In this document: one piece after another, positions 48,492 to 58,606 of the stretch
How positions within the stretch are numbered: the stretch's first letter is position 1
Layout of the letters: each line of letters opens with the position of its first letter
Assembly: GCA_049487715.1 (NCBI GenBank)
Contig: CP150576.1
Span: 512,330-576,329 of the forward strand
Source of the DNA: Pycnococcus provasolii
Taxonomy: Eukaryota > Chlorophyta > Pseudoscourfieldiophyceae > Pseudoscourfieldiales
DNA: 64,000 bases
Direction: 5' to 3'
Notes under the pieces: generated by a model
Database searches by the model: none
Told to the model about the DNA's origin: nothing
Seen by the model: only the letters and a program-made list of their open reading frames with translations
Translations under genes and position numbers: made by a program

Positions 48492-50655
48492 CTACGGATC
48501 AGCGCCAACAGCCGACACGCGCTTGACGACGCCGAGTGCACCCTCACTTCGTTCGAATTTGCGCTTCTTAAGCACGACCGTCTCCTCCTGCAGGCTCATC
48601 GCCTCACCCTTTTCGCTCATCGCCGCCGGTGTGACGGATGCTGAACCATCCTTTCGACCACCTCGAAGCTTGGCATCTCCACCGCCTCCACGGCGTGTCG
48701 AGCTGCCACCATTCGCCGCGACATCACGATTCGCCCACTCCAAATTTAGCTTCTCGCGCCGACTTCTCGCTGACTCCGCATACTTTCTTCGCTGCTCGTC
48801 GTGGAACGTTCTCGTCGCCTCAAGCACCTCCAACTCCGCGGCGAGCGCGACGCTGTCCACGTCACGCATTCGCTTCTCACGCTTCCTCGCCGCGACTTCG
48901 CGCTCCTTCGTTCGACGTTCTCTCTCACGCTGCTCTTCACGGCTGAACGTGTCGATGCTGTTTACCACCTCCTCGCGAGCGACATGGAATTGCGCCATGC
49001 AGAGCTGCATGACAGCCTCCGCGCGCGCAAGGCGTGCAGCCTGCACCTTCTTGAACGCGTCAGGATCTAGCGGGTCAATCTTTTTCGCAATCGCACTCTC
49101 GCCGCGCTCGAGCGTGTCACGCCGCCGTTCCTCGCAGACGGCTTTCGCGAGGCTCGACGCACGCTCTGCAGCCACAGCCTTGATGCGTCTTTGCTCCTCC
49201 TCTATGCGCCTGCGCTCCTCCGCCAAGCGCTTCTTGCGCTCCTCCTCCTGCCTCCGCCGTTCGGCTTCCATCGCCTCCTTGGCTACGCGCTCAGCCTCCC
49301 TGCGCTCCATCTCGTGCTTCTCCCTCTCCTTCATCGTCTCAAGCTCATCCAACTCGCGCTTCGCGGAAGTGTAGAAGCAGTTTTCGAAGAATCCTGCGAC
49401 GCGAGATGGGGAGGTGAGGCTGCCACTTTTCTTTCCATCTTCTTGAGTCATCTCGGCGCCATCTCCATCTTGCGCCACATCAACGATTGGCGCACCCTCG
49501 GGGAGAGACTGCCCGCGTGCGTCGGCGTCCTGCATAAGTTCGTCGAGAAGATCCTCGACGTCCGCCTCCTCCTGCTTGCTCTCGGGGATGCCCGAACGCA
49601 CGAGCGCCTTGATCGCCTCGTGACGCCAGAGCTCACGACGTTGGTCAACAGTTTCGTGCCGCGTCTGCATCACCGCCTCCTTCGTCTCATGCATGCATTC
49701 GTGGTACGCGAACGTCACCCGTTTTCGGCTCCGGGAGTCCAAGTTACTCAGCGCAGGCAACAAAGAATTTCGTTTCACCAAGAGAGTATCCAGGCCCGGC
49801 AAGTCGACGATCGCGCCGCCGACAAGCACGCCCACGAGCGTCGGCGCGTCGCTCTTCTCCTCCTGCATCTCGCTCGACGTTCGAAATTCAAGCGCCTCCA
49901 CAGCCCAGTCGGGCATGAGCTCCTGAGTCAGCTCGTCCACAACCGCCATCTCCGCGGAGTCATTGTCGTTTGACGGCGACATATCGGCAAGCGTCGCCGT
50001 GACCGCGTCTTCGTCGTCGAGGTCGCTGAGGGCGGAACTGTCGCACGTGCACACGGTGTCCGCCGGCGTGTCCTTTGGGCAGCAGGCCATCAGCGCGGAG
50101 ACGTCAACACCAAAACCCTCGGCCAGTTGTAAAATCTCCTCGCTACTTTCGCCTTTCCCAACGCTCTCGGCGCCGTCGCCGTCGCCGAATCCCTCGTCAT
50201 CGATCCCACCACCAGCCTTGAGCGCGTTCGTGAGTGCAGCCTCGGCAAGCGCGTCTTCCGCTGCCGTCGTGGTCGCACCGGAGAGAGCGTTTTGCAAGGC
50301 TGGCGCGTCCAACTGCTTGGAGACAACACCTTTGGATGGCCTCGGCGCAGTCTTGCGATTTGCGTTTGCGCGTCTCTTCGCGTGGATATCCTGCAAGCTA
50401 TCCGTCTTGACTCGCTGCTGCTGCTGCTGCTGTTCCTGTTGTTCTTGCTGCTCCTGCTGCTGCCTGACTCGCGCCTGCATTCTCAGCTGCGCCTCCGCGC
50501 GTGCGAACGGGTCGTCGGAGTTGATGTCAAGGTCGACGTCTTCCGCGGCGCGTGCACCGGGCTTGCGGCGCAGAGTCAAGACGTGCACGGTGTCGAGCAG
50601 GAGGTGGTAGGAGAGCAAGGAGAGCCGCGACGAGCGCTACGACGCGCGCAAGCAT
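48492..50655 (-). CDS. Large coiled-coil protein with probable N-terminal signal anchor; 5' frameshift
   Basis: The main frame (50618-48492) has no ATG until 50480 (662 residues). Shifted by one base, the frame just upstream starts at ATG 50655 and reads MLARVVALVAALL. Joining it near 50620 to LSYHLLLDTVHVLTL gives a natural hydrophobic signal anchor, so a one-base indel or unseen intron is likely. After that come a polyQ tract, an acidic region with a Cys cluster (MACCPKDTPADTVCTCDS), and a C-terminal third dominated by an E/R/K coiled coil (EREKHEMERREAERVAKEAM). Family not recognised; product uncertain at its N-terminus. Confidence 0.65.
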
Positions 50656-51316
50656 AAGGTTCGGCTTTCTCTTTGAGGTGGATATGGCGGGCATGGTCGA
50701 TCGCCGCGCGCCGCCCATCAAGCCTGCTGCGCGCATAGCCATGGCCATATAAATAGCTGCGCTGCGCCAACTAAGTGCACTGTCGTAGCACTTACGAAGC
50801 GAAGAGGCCGCGGAATGGAACGAAACTGAAAAATGACAAAATGCCGCCGAGAAGAAGACGGTGAAGCCGATCGGAAGAGGAAAAAGGACGGGCAGAGCAG
50901 TGCTCGACGACCCCTCGATTGAGGGAGAGGGTTTGGGGATCCCTCCATGTACTGTATGAATGAACATGAATGGAAGGGGCGGACGCATGCATGCTTTTGA
51001 ACTTTTTTTTCTTTTTTTTTTTGCGTGTGTGCAAGGTGCAAGGTAAAGTTCAGTTCGCCAGTAATCTATGTAAGGCCGTCTGTCGTTTTCCTCTCCGCCC
51101 CTGTTCTGTTCTGCTGGTCTCGCTCTCTCTCTCCCCAGGTGGTCCCGTTTTGCCGTTTTGCGTTTGGCCCGTCCTCTTCTCTTCTCCCCTTCAACGCGCG
51201 CTTACACGTTACAACGTCTGTCGTCTTACATATAATATACTTGTATACTTGTAGCTCGTCTCGGTGGGCTTCATTCCTCGTCAGAGGTAGGTGGGTGGTA
51301 CGGGTACTTCTGCTCG
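50656..51316. other. Divergent intergenic region
   Basis: Between two genes whose 5' ends are both unresolved. Poly-T near 51003-51022 and CT-rich stretches. Unrecognised upstream exons could lie here. Confidence 0.4.
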
Positions 51317-52506
51317 ATGTTCTCGTCAGAATCAGGAAAGATGTCGGAGGAGGAGGTCCGCTGGAGGCGCTGCTGCACCTCGCCGCGGACACACCCCCTG
51401 GACCTGGAGGCGTCGCACGCACGCACGTTTTGCCACCGCCCGTTTTGACGCTCGAAGCTAACGGAGCGGTGCACGGCAACAACAACAACAGTGCGCCGAC
51501 GTCTGCGGAGCGAGCGCGAGTCGCGAAGGTGAGAGGGGACTTGTCAGACGCGCTTGCAAGGGAGCGCGCGCTGCGACTTCAGGCGGAGGCTGGATGCTCC
51601 GACGCATGCCTTCTTCTCGAGGTTGCACAGGCGGCTCTCTCAGGTGCCGTGGCGCTTAAGGAGGAACGCGACCGCCTGCACGCGCAGCTCTCTCAGGAAC
51701 GCGCCGAACGAAGAAGGCTGACTGACGCTCTGCAGATGGCTCGTGACGACGTGGCGCAGATGGAGGAAGAGCTTATGGAGCTGCAAAAGCGGAAGCAGCA
51801 GAAGCGTGCACCACCACCACCACCACCACCACCACCACCACCACAAGAAACGCCGGTACCAGCTATGCGCGTGTTCGAGGAACTTGCTCGCGTCGAAGAG
51901 CTCGAGAGGCGTGTCGAGGCTGCGGAGGCTGGCGCGACGTCGGCGGACGTGCGTGCGGCCGCCGCCGAACGGCGCGCCGAGGGGCTCTCCGTGGACCTCA
52001 AAAGAGCCAAGGACGACGTGAGCCAAAAGAGCATGGAGTTGCGTGCGGAGCGCGCGGAGAAGGAAATGCTGGAGAGGAGGTGCCGCGAGCTGGAGGTTGT
52101 TGCGAAGGAGGTGGAGAGACTCAAGTCGAGGCAAGTGCTCCTGGAAGGGGCGAACGTGGAGTTAAGGCGACAAATCCAGCAACAGCCTATGAAAGGTGGT
52201 GGTGGTGGTGGTGGTGGTGGTGGTGGTAGTATGATGCACGAGGTGAGCTTGATGGCAGATGCGATTGACGGCATTATGAGTGAGCCGCCGCCTCCGCCGC
52301 CAAAGCAAGCAAGTCCGTACTTCAGCAGTCACGTGCTGACGACGAGCGACGACGACGACGACGACGACAACGACAATGACGAGGATGAGGATGAAAAGCT
52401 GCTGCAGTTGACGAAAGAGGTTTCTGTTTTAGGAAGGGTCGCCTTGGCAAGTCTCAAGCAGCAGCAAAGTCAAGGTTTGCAAGGAGGAGCAAAGTTGATG
52501 TTGTAA
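51317..52506 (+). CDS. Coiled-coil protein with polyPro and polyGly tracts; 5' end unresolved
   Basis: The coding frame runs open from 51025 to the stop at 52506, but its first in-frame ATG is only at about 51736. A better start is the ATG at 51317 in another frame (MFSSESGKMSEEEV). A one-base shift in the GGAGGAGGAGG run near 51350 would join it to PLEALLHLAADTPPG. The body is a coiled coil (ARVAKVRGDLSDALARERAL through RLKSRQVLLEGANVEL), interrupted by a (CAC)n-type polyPro tract and a (GGT)n polyGly tract. An acidic polyAsp segment precedes the last helix. Function unknown. Confidence 0.62.
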
Positions 52507-52519
52507 CGCTAAAGTTTGT

Positions 52520-52717
52520 ATGAACAAAAGTGCGACAAGGACAACGACAACAAGAGCAAGCGGAGCTCGAAAAGGCGGCTCCCTAACAAAGTACCGCATG
52601 AAGCAGGATTTAATCGGCGATAGCGTCGCGTACTACGTTCCGATGGGTGTTGAGCTCGACGATAAGCTGCAGAACATTTGGAAGAAAGCCACGAGTTGTT
52701 ACATCAATCTTAGTTAG
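52520..52717 (+). CDS. Possible small ORF, 65 aa
   Basis: Starts with ATG 13 bases after the preceding stop and overlaps the 3' end of the proteasome gene by 4 bases. The basic N-terminus is followed by [20 protein letters not shown]. It could be a 3' exon of the preceding gene, a small protein or chance. No homologue recognised. Confidence 0.25.
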   Translation: MNKSATRTTTTRASGARKGGSLTKYRMKQDLIGDSVAYYVPMGVELDDKLQNIWKKATSCYINLS

Positions 52718-53427
52718 TCCGTCTCCGCCAGGTAATCTTGGACGCGGTCCTGAGACAAGACGGTGAACTGTCCGTCGTCACCGACAACAGCCACCTCCAC
52801 CTTCTCCTTCGTCAGTTCACCGTCAAATCCCTCCTTCAACGTCAGCAACGCCGTGTGCACAGCGTCGTCAAGCTCCACGGAAGCGTCGTACCGCTTCTCC
52901 AGGAACGCCTTGGCGTTCACCATGTTTTTCCCAATGGCACTCGCCTTCCAGGCAAAGTACGTGCCACTTGGGTCGACTTGATAAAGCTGCGGACCATGTC
53001 CGAGACCGTCGTTTCCAGCGACTAGCAGTGAAACGCCGAACGGTCGCACGCCTCCGCTCTGCGTGAACTCCTGCATCACCGCAGCCACCTCACGCACGAG
53101 CTGGCTGACTGGAATCGCCTCCTTGTATACGTCATAATACGCCTGCGCAGTCCTCCTTGCTCGCCTGACGAGGACGCGGAAGTCTCCTCCCATACCGCTG
53201 TACACGAAACCGATGTTGTCGGTGATGTTGACGATCTTCTGCACGGTGCTCTCGTCGACGAGCGGGCTAGGCGTCTTCTTCTCCGTGGCGAGCACGACGC
53301 CGTTCTTCGCCTTGATTCCCAGCGACGTCGCGCCTTGGCTGACGGCGTTGAGCGCGTACTCGATCTGCACGAGTTTTCCAGACGGCGAGAAGGTTGTGAG
53401 GGAGAAAGAATACGCGGACTCGCCCAT
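52714..53427 (-). CDS. PSMA2: 20S proteasome subunit alpha type-2
   Basis: 237 residues, ATG to TAA. The alpha-subunit N-terminal signature is complete: [40 protein letters not shown], the alpha2-type [15 protein letters not shown] and [16 protein letters not shown] follow. Length and termini match PSMA2/PAB of plants and animals. It forms part of the outer heptameric ring of the 20S core, which gates substrate entry; alpha subunits lack the catalytic Thr. Cytosolic and nuclear. Confidence 0.97.
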   Translation of the reverse strand: MGESAYSFSLTTFSPSGKLVQIEYALNAVSQGATSLGIKAKNGVVLATEKKTPSPLVDESTVQKIVNITDNIGFVYSGMGGDFRVLVRRARRTAQAYYDVYKEAIPVSQLVREVAAVMQEFTQSGGVRPFGVSLLVAGNDGLGHGPQLYQVDPSGTYFAWKASAIGKNMVNAKAFLEKRYDASVELDDAVHTALLTLKEGFDGELTKEKVEVAVVGDDGQFTVLSQDRVQDYLAETD

Positions 53428-53723
53428 GTCTGGTGTTTTCTATCTATGGCGGGTTGCCTCTGAGGAAGAAATGAAACGAGGGAGAATGGAGAAGGTGAAG
53501 GATGGACCGAACCAAACCAAGGCGGGGGGGCAAAAACCTAAAACAAACCCCCAAACCCCATTGTTTTTCCGGGAGCGATCATTCGGGGTTACGATAGTGC
53601 ACCTCCCTCTCCCCTCTCCTCTCCTACGTGCCGCCGTCACACTGCCATGACTGCACGACTGTGATATTCAAGCGACAGTCTATCATATTTACACAAAAGC
53701 GACGTTTAGTATTACAGTGACAC

Positions 53724-54233
53724 CTAGGCTACCGGCTCCGCGAAAGGGTTGGCGTGAATGGTGGTGCCCGTGACTGTCATGTCCAGTTTTGGGCGGTACT
53801 TTTTCGCATCCTGCACGGGCGCCTTCTCCATGACGTCCAACGTTTCCTGCCCGCTGATGAGCCGACCCATGATTGTGTACATGCCATTCAACGACGGCGC
53901 CTTGGCGTACGTCACAAAGAACTGCGACTTGTTTGTGTTTTCCTTGCCGCTGTTCGCCATAGCTAAGATGCCGCGGTGACTGAACTTGAGGCTGTCGACG
54001 AGCTCGTTTGAGAACCCGTCGCCGTCCTCCGACATGGCACTCCGCCCACCCTTCCCTGCGTTGGTGGGGTCGCCGCCCTGCACGAGGAACCCCTTAATGT
54101 TTCGGTGGAAGACGGTGTTCACGTAGTAGTCACTCGCGCAGAGCCGTAGGAAGTTCTCGCACGCGACGGGCGCGTGTTCGCAGTACAGCTCGAACTTCAG
54201 GTCGCCAAGAGACGTGTGCAGCGTGACGGCCAT
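53724..54233 (-). CDS. PPIL3: Cyclophilin-type peptidyl-prolyl isomerase, PPIL3-like
   Basis: 169 residues from the ATG at 54233; 30 more codons upstream would need a TTG. The single cyclophilin domain begins with VTLHTSLGDLKFELYCEHAP, typical of the PPIL1/PPIL3 clade. The active-site blocks are FHRNIKGFLVQGGDPT and NKSQFFVTYAKAPSLNGMYT. The C-terminus ends with the short HANPFAEP extension of PPIL3. Members are spliceosome-associated isomerases. Divergent from VPS33 with about 290 bases between starts. Confidence 0.93.
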   Translation of the reverse strand: MAVTLHTSLGDLKFELYCEHAPVACENFLRLCASDYYVNTVFHRNIKGFLVQGGDPTNAGKGGRSAMSEDGDGFSNELVDSLKFSHRGILAMANSGKENTNKSQFFVTYAKAPSLNGMYTIMGRLISGQETLDVMEKAPVQDAKKYRPKLDMTVTGTTIHANPFAEPVA

Positions 54234-54525
54234 TGCACTTATACTTATTGTTGTGGGCTGGCAAAGTTGTCCAAAGCCGGTTGGATGACACGGACGACTT
54301 GCCCACCACCCACGTAATAACACGTGTGGGGCGGCGGCGGCGTCTCTCTCAATGGACGGCGTGTGGGGAACAAAATGGGAGGAGATTTTTGTGAAACCCC
54401 CACTTCCCTCCTTTCATTCCCTCCTCTCCTCTCCTCTCCTTTCCCCCTTCCCCCTTCCCTCGCCTCCTAGGTGGTGGACCTGTCCCACCATCGGAATAAC
54501 GGACGAACCATCATCTTTTCCAGTC

Positions 54526-56697
54526 ATGTCCACGTCGTCGCAGACGCAGCGCCAGCAGAACGCGCTGCCCACGATGCTGCCCCCTCTCCACAACGCACCG
54601 CAGCCGCACAGCATGGCGAACCTCAGACAACACGCATGGAGACTGCTCACGGACGCTCTTGACAGCGTGCCTGGAAACAAGGCGCTCGTCCTCGACAAGA
54701 CGCTCAGCGGACCGCTCGGCGCGGTGGCGGACGTCGGATCGCTCAAGGCGCGCGGCGTTTCGAGGCTGTTTCACCTTGACGAGAACGCGCCGGCTTGGTC
54801 CTCGGAGTGGAAAGGTGTCGTCTACATTGTCAGGCCAACGCGCGCGAACGCCAGCCTGGTATCGAGCCACGTTCACGCATTCGCCAGGGAAACCGCTGAA
54901 GTCGTCGACGTCGTCGTCGCCGTCGTCCCACGCATTCCCGAGTCGTTCGTGAGATACGTGGAAGAGGCTGGTTCCGCCGCGGCGATGCGCATTGTGCCCC
55001 TTGCCATGCACTTCGTTCCTCTCGACACGGACGTCGCCGTTCTCGCGAGAGAACACACCGTGAGAGACAGGCTGGCACGAGGAGACCCGTCTAGCACGTT
55101 CGACATCGCGCTGGCGCTGCACCTGCTGCAGAGCCAGGTGGGACACTACAGCGCTGTTCGTGGGATTGGAGCGGCGGCACGAAGGGCGGCGGACGTTCTT
55201 GCCACACTCGCCGAGGAGGAGGCTGTGAGCGGATCGGACGATAAGCCGTGTCCCGTGGTTGACCATGCCGCGCTTGGCGTGGTCAACGACGGCGGTGGTG
55301 GCGAGGGTGGAGCTGCTGGCACGAACTCGGTGGCACCATCCGAGCAAGTGGACGTACTGGTCTTGGTCGACCGAGCGGTCGATGCCACCACTCCTCTGCT
55401 CACGCCGCTGACGTACGAGGGTCTCATCGGCGAGGTGCTCGGTTGGAATTTCGGAGTTGTCGAGGTGCCATCGGCGGACAAACCAGACCAAAAGAGCAAG
55501 TGGCCCATGCACAGCGGCGACGTGCTGCACGAAGAGCTTCGCGACTTGAACTTCGGCACGGTGGGTCCCATCGTTCACAACAAGGTGCTGTCGATGCAGC
55601 GCGGCTACCAGGACGTTGTCAGCAAGCGCGATGGCGTGGAGATGTCCGGCGTCAAGGAGCTCGCGAGAAGTCTCGCCAGAACGCCTCCGGAGCTTGTCAG
55701 TCGTCACGTCAGGGTGTGCGAGATTATTCAGGGTGTTTCAAACGAGTCGCGCTTCCGAGCGAGGCTGGATGCCGAGCAGACGGCTGTGGAGGGTGTCTCC
55801 GTGGACAGCGTGCTCGACTTTGTCGAGGGCATCGTGCTTCGCGGAGGCAAGCTCATGGCTGCTCTGCGACTTCTCGTGGTGGCAAGTCTAACGAACGGCG
55901 GCATCCCGCGTGGGCGATGGGAAGCGATGCGGACTTTAATGGTTCACGCCTACGGCGGCGAGGGATTCTCGGCACTCGCAAGCCTGCAGCGAGCAGGATG
56001 GCTCCGCCGGGCTGGCGACGTTGCTGGCGGCATGGGTGGCGGCGGCGGTGTGGGCGACGCAAGCTGGCTGAAAGCTGCGGGTGCGGTGGAAAAGCTGGGT
56101 GTCCCCGCCTTCCAGCTCGCTCGGAAAGTGCTTCGGCTCGTCGTTGGCGCGGACGAGGAGGAGGCTGCCAAGGCGTACGCGGGTTACGTGCCCACGAGCC
56201 TAAGGCTTGTGGAGTTGCTTCTCGACAGCAGGTTTGCCATGGCGGTGACGAGTGGCGGCATTCCGTCACAGGACCTGCGCACGACTTTCGAGGCTTGTCG
56301 TGCTCTAGCTGGTGGTGCTCCGGACGCATGCGCATTCGCGATGGAATCCGCGAGTGGCATCGTCAGCGACTCACCCACCACTGCTGTGAGTGCGAATGGA
56401 GGATTTGAGGAGGAGCAGGATGAAATTGACAAGCTCATTGATGGTGGACTCGTCGGCGACTGGAGTAGTGCCGACGAGTCGTCGGCGACTACGACGGCGG
56501 CTGCACCAACATCGTCACGTCGGAAACGCGTCGTCGTCGCGTTCCTCGGCGGCGTGGCGCTCGGTGAGCTCAACGCACTACGTGCTGTGGCGCGCAGCGC
56601 AAGCTCGAGCACGCTTAGCGGCGTTGATCTGCTGGTGGTCAGCGACCACCTACTTGCTAGCGGAGATCACCTTCTCGAAGGTTTCACGATGGTGTGA
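54526..56697 (+). CDS. VPS33: Sec1/Munc18-family protein VPS33 (HOPS/CORVET)
   Basis: 723 residues from the ATG at 54526. The frame also has an ATG at 54352, but the codons between read through a CCTCT pyrimidine tract ending in AG, which looks non-coding or intronic. Features of the SM fold: KALVLDKTLSGPLG near the N-terminus, VLVLVDRAVDATTPLLTPLTYEGLIGEVLG (VPS33-type domain 2, given here only as a pointer) and SLQRAGWLRRAG near the C-terminus. VPS33 is the SNARE-binding core of the HOPS and CORVET tethers acting at late endosome and vacuole. It is longer than animal VPS33 (about 600) because of Gly/Ala inserts. Copy B of the recurrent element follows the stop. Confidence 0.9.
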   Translation: MSTSSQTQRQQNALPTMLPPLHNAPQPHSMANLRQHAWRLLTDALDSVPGNKALVLDKTLSGPLGAVADVGSLKARGVSRLFHLDENAPAWSSEWKGVVYIVRPTRANASLVSSHVHAFARETAEVVDVVVAVVPRIPESFVRYVEEAGSAAAMRIVPLAMHFVPLDTDVAVLAREHTVRDRLARGDPSSTFDIALALHLLQSQVGHYSAVRGIGAAARRAADVLATLAEEEAVSGSDDKPCPVVDHAALGVVNDGGGGEGGAAGTNSVAPSEQVDVLVLVDRAVDATTPLLTPLTYEGLIGEVLGWNFGVVEVPSADKPDQKSKWPMHSGDVLHEELRDLNFGTVGPIVHNKVLSMQRGYQDVVSKRDGVEMSGVKELARSLARTPPELVSRHVRVCEIIQGVSNESRFRARLDAEQTAVEGVSVDSVLDFVEGIVLRGGKLMAALRLLVVASLTNGGIPRGRWEAMRTLMVHAYGGEGFSALASLQRAGWLRRAGDVAGGMGGGGGVGDASWLKAAGAVEKLGVPAFQLARKVLRLVVGADEEEAAKAYAGYVPTSLRLVELLLDSRFAMAVTSGGIPSQDLRTTFEACRALAGGAPDACAFAMESASGIVSDSPTTAVSANGGFEEEQDEIDKLIDGGLVGDWSSADESSATTTAAAPTSSRRKRVVVAFLGGVALGELNALRAVARSASSSTLSGVDLLVVSDHLLASGDHLLEGFTMV

Positions 56698-57029
56698 AAA
56701 CAAAAAAGCTGAGATCCCTCATTCAGTAACGAAGTGTACTTTACTCTATCCAGCGGTTGTCCATTACACCATTCACTTTCACCATTCAGTCCATTCACCG
56801 GTGCCATTCACTGCCGCGTTTTGTGTTACAAGCATGCGTGGGCGCCATTGCTTTCGTTCATCAATCATCACAAATTTACCGTTCCGTCGTGAATGCCCCA
56901 CTCAAATCTTGTTTTCGTTTTGGTCGGGATCCCCCACTATGTTCCAGACCGGGATCCCGGATGGGCTGGGGATCCATCCGTTGTTATCTCCGCCAAAAAC
57001 TTTCTCAACCACTCACTATCGCGATCCAA
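56698..57029. other. Intergenic region between VPS33 and the SPP gene
   Basis: 332 bases in a tandem arrangement. It holds copy B of the recurrent element and CCATTCA-type direct words at 56760-56812. The reading frame of the next gene is open here but lacks an ATG. Confidence 0.5.
56718..56767 (+). repeat. Recurrent CTCATTCAGTAA element, copy B
   Basis: CTCATTCAGTAACGAAGTG followed by TACTTTACTCTATCCAGCGG and TTGTCCATT, sense strand, about 20 bases after the VPS33 stop. Confidence 0.6.
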
Positions 57030-58505
57030 ATGGCGACGTCGACCCAGCGCACGTCACTAACGTCCGTCTTGCGTGCTTGCAGGTTGCAACGTCGTGGACA
57101 CTTGGTGACTGGTCTGAACTCCCGGACTTCTTCTTCTCGTCGTGAAGCACAGACAGCAACCGTGTGTCTCCGCGAGACAACAGTCGGCGCATGTCGCGCG
57201 AACGCCTCTGCAGGATCGCGCACGCGCACGCGAACACAGCAGCCATGCCGAAAAAGGTACAACATGCAAACGTCTGCGACAAGACAGACAAAGTCGGCAG
57301 CCGCAAAGACGACGTGGAAATGGGACGAGACGAAAACCGCTACGACTGCTTGGGCTGTTGTGCTGGGAACGCTTGCTTTGGGCGCCGTGCCTGGGGCGAG
57401 CGACTGGTTTGACGGACGTTCGTACATCCCTTACTTTCTTACCATAGCTGGCGGCACAATCTTCATTGGCGCTCACAGATCGCTGTCAAGCCCCTTTTTG
57501 CAAACTGGCCTTACCCTGAAGGAGAGTGCGTTTGCACCCGTCGCCGCGTCCTTCTCTCTCTTTGGGATTTACCTCGTCATCAAGAACTTGAACGTTGACG
57601 TCTTAGCAACCTTCATCTCGCTGTACTTTGGCGTTCTCACAGTTGCGGCTATCGGCGGCGTGGTTCGCACGCCCGTCTCTCAAGTGCTTGGCGATGAGAA
57701 AGACGTGGTGATTTGGACGCCACCCGCAGACTGGTTTGAAGAGGAGGAGAGCACTTCTTCTTCCCTTGACAGTGACGACCTCAACGTACGCGTCTCCGAC
57801 GGTATCGCACTCTCTCTTGGTGTTGGCCTTGCGATTGCTGATGCCTTGACGCAGCACCAAGTCCCAGCGTTGAGCAACTTTTCAGCCATTTGCGTCGCTG
57901 CCGAGCTGCTCGCCGGCGTTAGTCTCGGTTCCGTCACAACAGCATCAGCCCTGCTGCTCGGACTCCTTGCGTACGACGTGTTTTGGGTATTTGGATCAGC
58001 CAAGGCTGTTGGCGAGAACGTCATGGTAGTCGTCGCCACGAGTAAGGTCGTGGCTGGCCCAACACGCCTTCTGTTCCCACGACCAAGCCTCTCGGAAAGC
58101 GCCGCCGCCGCCGTTGCAGCGAAGGGCATGACAATCCCAGCTTACACGTTGCTTGGTCTTGGCGATGTCCTTGTACCTGGCTTGTTTATCGCACTCGCGC
58201 TGCGTGCCGATCTTGCACGCAATGCCGCTTGGGGCGACTTCGCAGATGGACTTGACCCGATTCGCGATCCAACGAGCGGGTTCGTGAAAGAGCGACCGCT
58301 TTTTTGCGCAGCTCTCGGAGGGTACGCAGCGGGCCTTGGCATGGCTTTTGTCGCGAACGCGTACTTCAAGGCGGCGCAGCCCGCGCTATTGTATCTTTCG
58401 CCTTGCGTAATTCTCGCGGTGCTTGGCTGCGCGACGGCGAAGGGGGAATTGGGGTCATTACTTCGCTGGCGCGATGAAAGTCGGCGCATGCGAACGAGAG
58501 AGTAA
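57030..58505 (+). CDS. SPP: Signal peptide peptidase-like intramembrane aspartyl protease
   Basis: 491 residues from the ATG at 57030. The presenilin/SPP signature is complete: catalytic D316 in LLAYDVFWVFG, catalytic D379 in LLGLGDVLVPG, and the PAL motif at 451-453 (QPALLYLSP). About nine hydrophobic helices. Members cut type II transmembrane segments, normally in the ER, endosome or vacuole. The first 85 residues are unusual: basic, rich in Ser, Thr and Arg and poor in acids, like a plastid or mitochondrial presequence rather than a signal peptide. If so, the enzyme may act in a plastid membrane. An acidic Ser-rich loop lies at about 237-250 (FEEEESTSSS). Confidence 0.93.
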   Translation: MATSTQRTSLTSVLRACRLQRRGHLVTGLNSRTSSSRREAQTATVCLRETTVGACRANASAGSRTRTRTQQPCRKRYNMQTSATRQTKSAAAKTTWKWDETKTATTAWAVVLGTLALGAVPGASDWFDGRSYIPYFLTIAGGTIFIGAHRSLSSPFLQTGLTLKESAFAPVAASFSLFGIYLVIKNLNVDVLATFISLYFGVLTVAAIGGVVRTPVSQVLGDEKDVVIWTPPADWFEEEESTSSSLDSDDLNVRVSDGIALSLGVGLAIADALTQHQVPALSNFSAICVAAELLAGVSLGSVTTASALLLGLLAYDVFWVFGSAKAVGENVMVVVATSKVVAGPTRLLFPRPSLSESAAAAVAAKGMTIPAYTLLGLGDVLVPGLFIALALRADLARNAAWGDFADGLDPIRDPTSGFVKERPLFCAALGGYAAGLGMAFVANAYFKAAQPALLYLSPCVILAVLGCATAKGELGSLLRWRDESRRMRTRE

Positions 58506-58606
58506 ATACATAGTTACCCCCTAAGTAAACAATTATAGTATGTATGAAGTTGATCTTGACCACCTTTCCGCAACTGGCTGGTTGACCCCCACCCACCCTC
58601 ACTCAC

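Noticed and set aside
51025-51316. Upstream open extension of the 51 kb coiled-coil gene
   Set aside because: Starts only with GTG, is hydrophobic and irregular, and looks like translated promoter DNA.
54352-54525. Upstream ATG of VPS33 at 54352
   Set aside because: The intervening codons translate a pyrimidine-rich tract ending in AG and have no SM-family similarity. Could be a 5' intron; kept only as an alternative.
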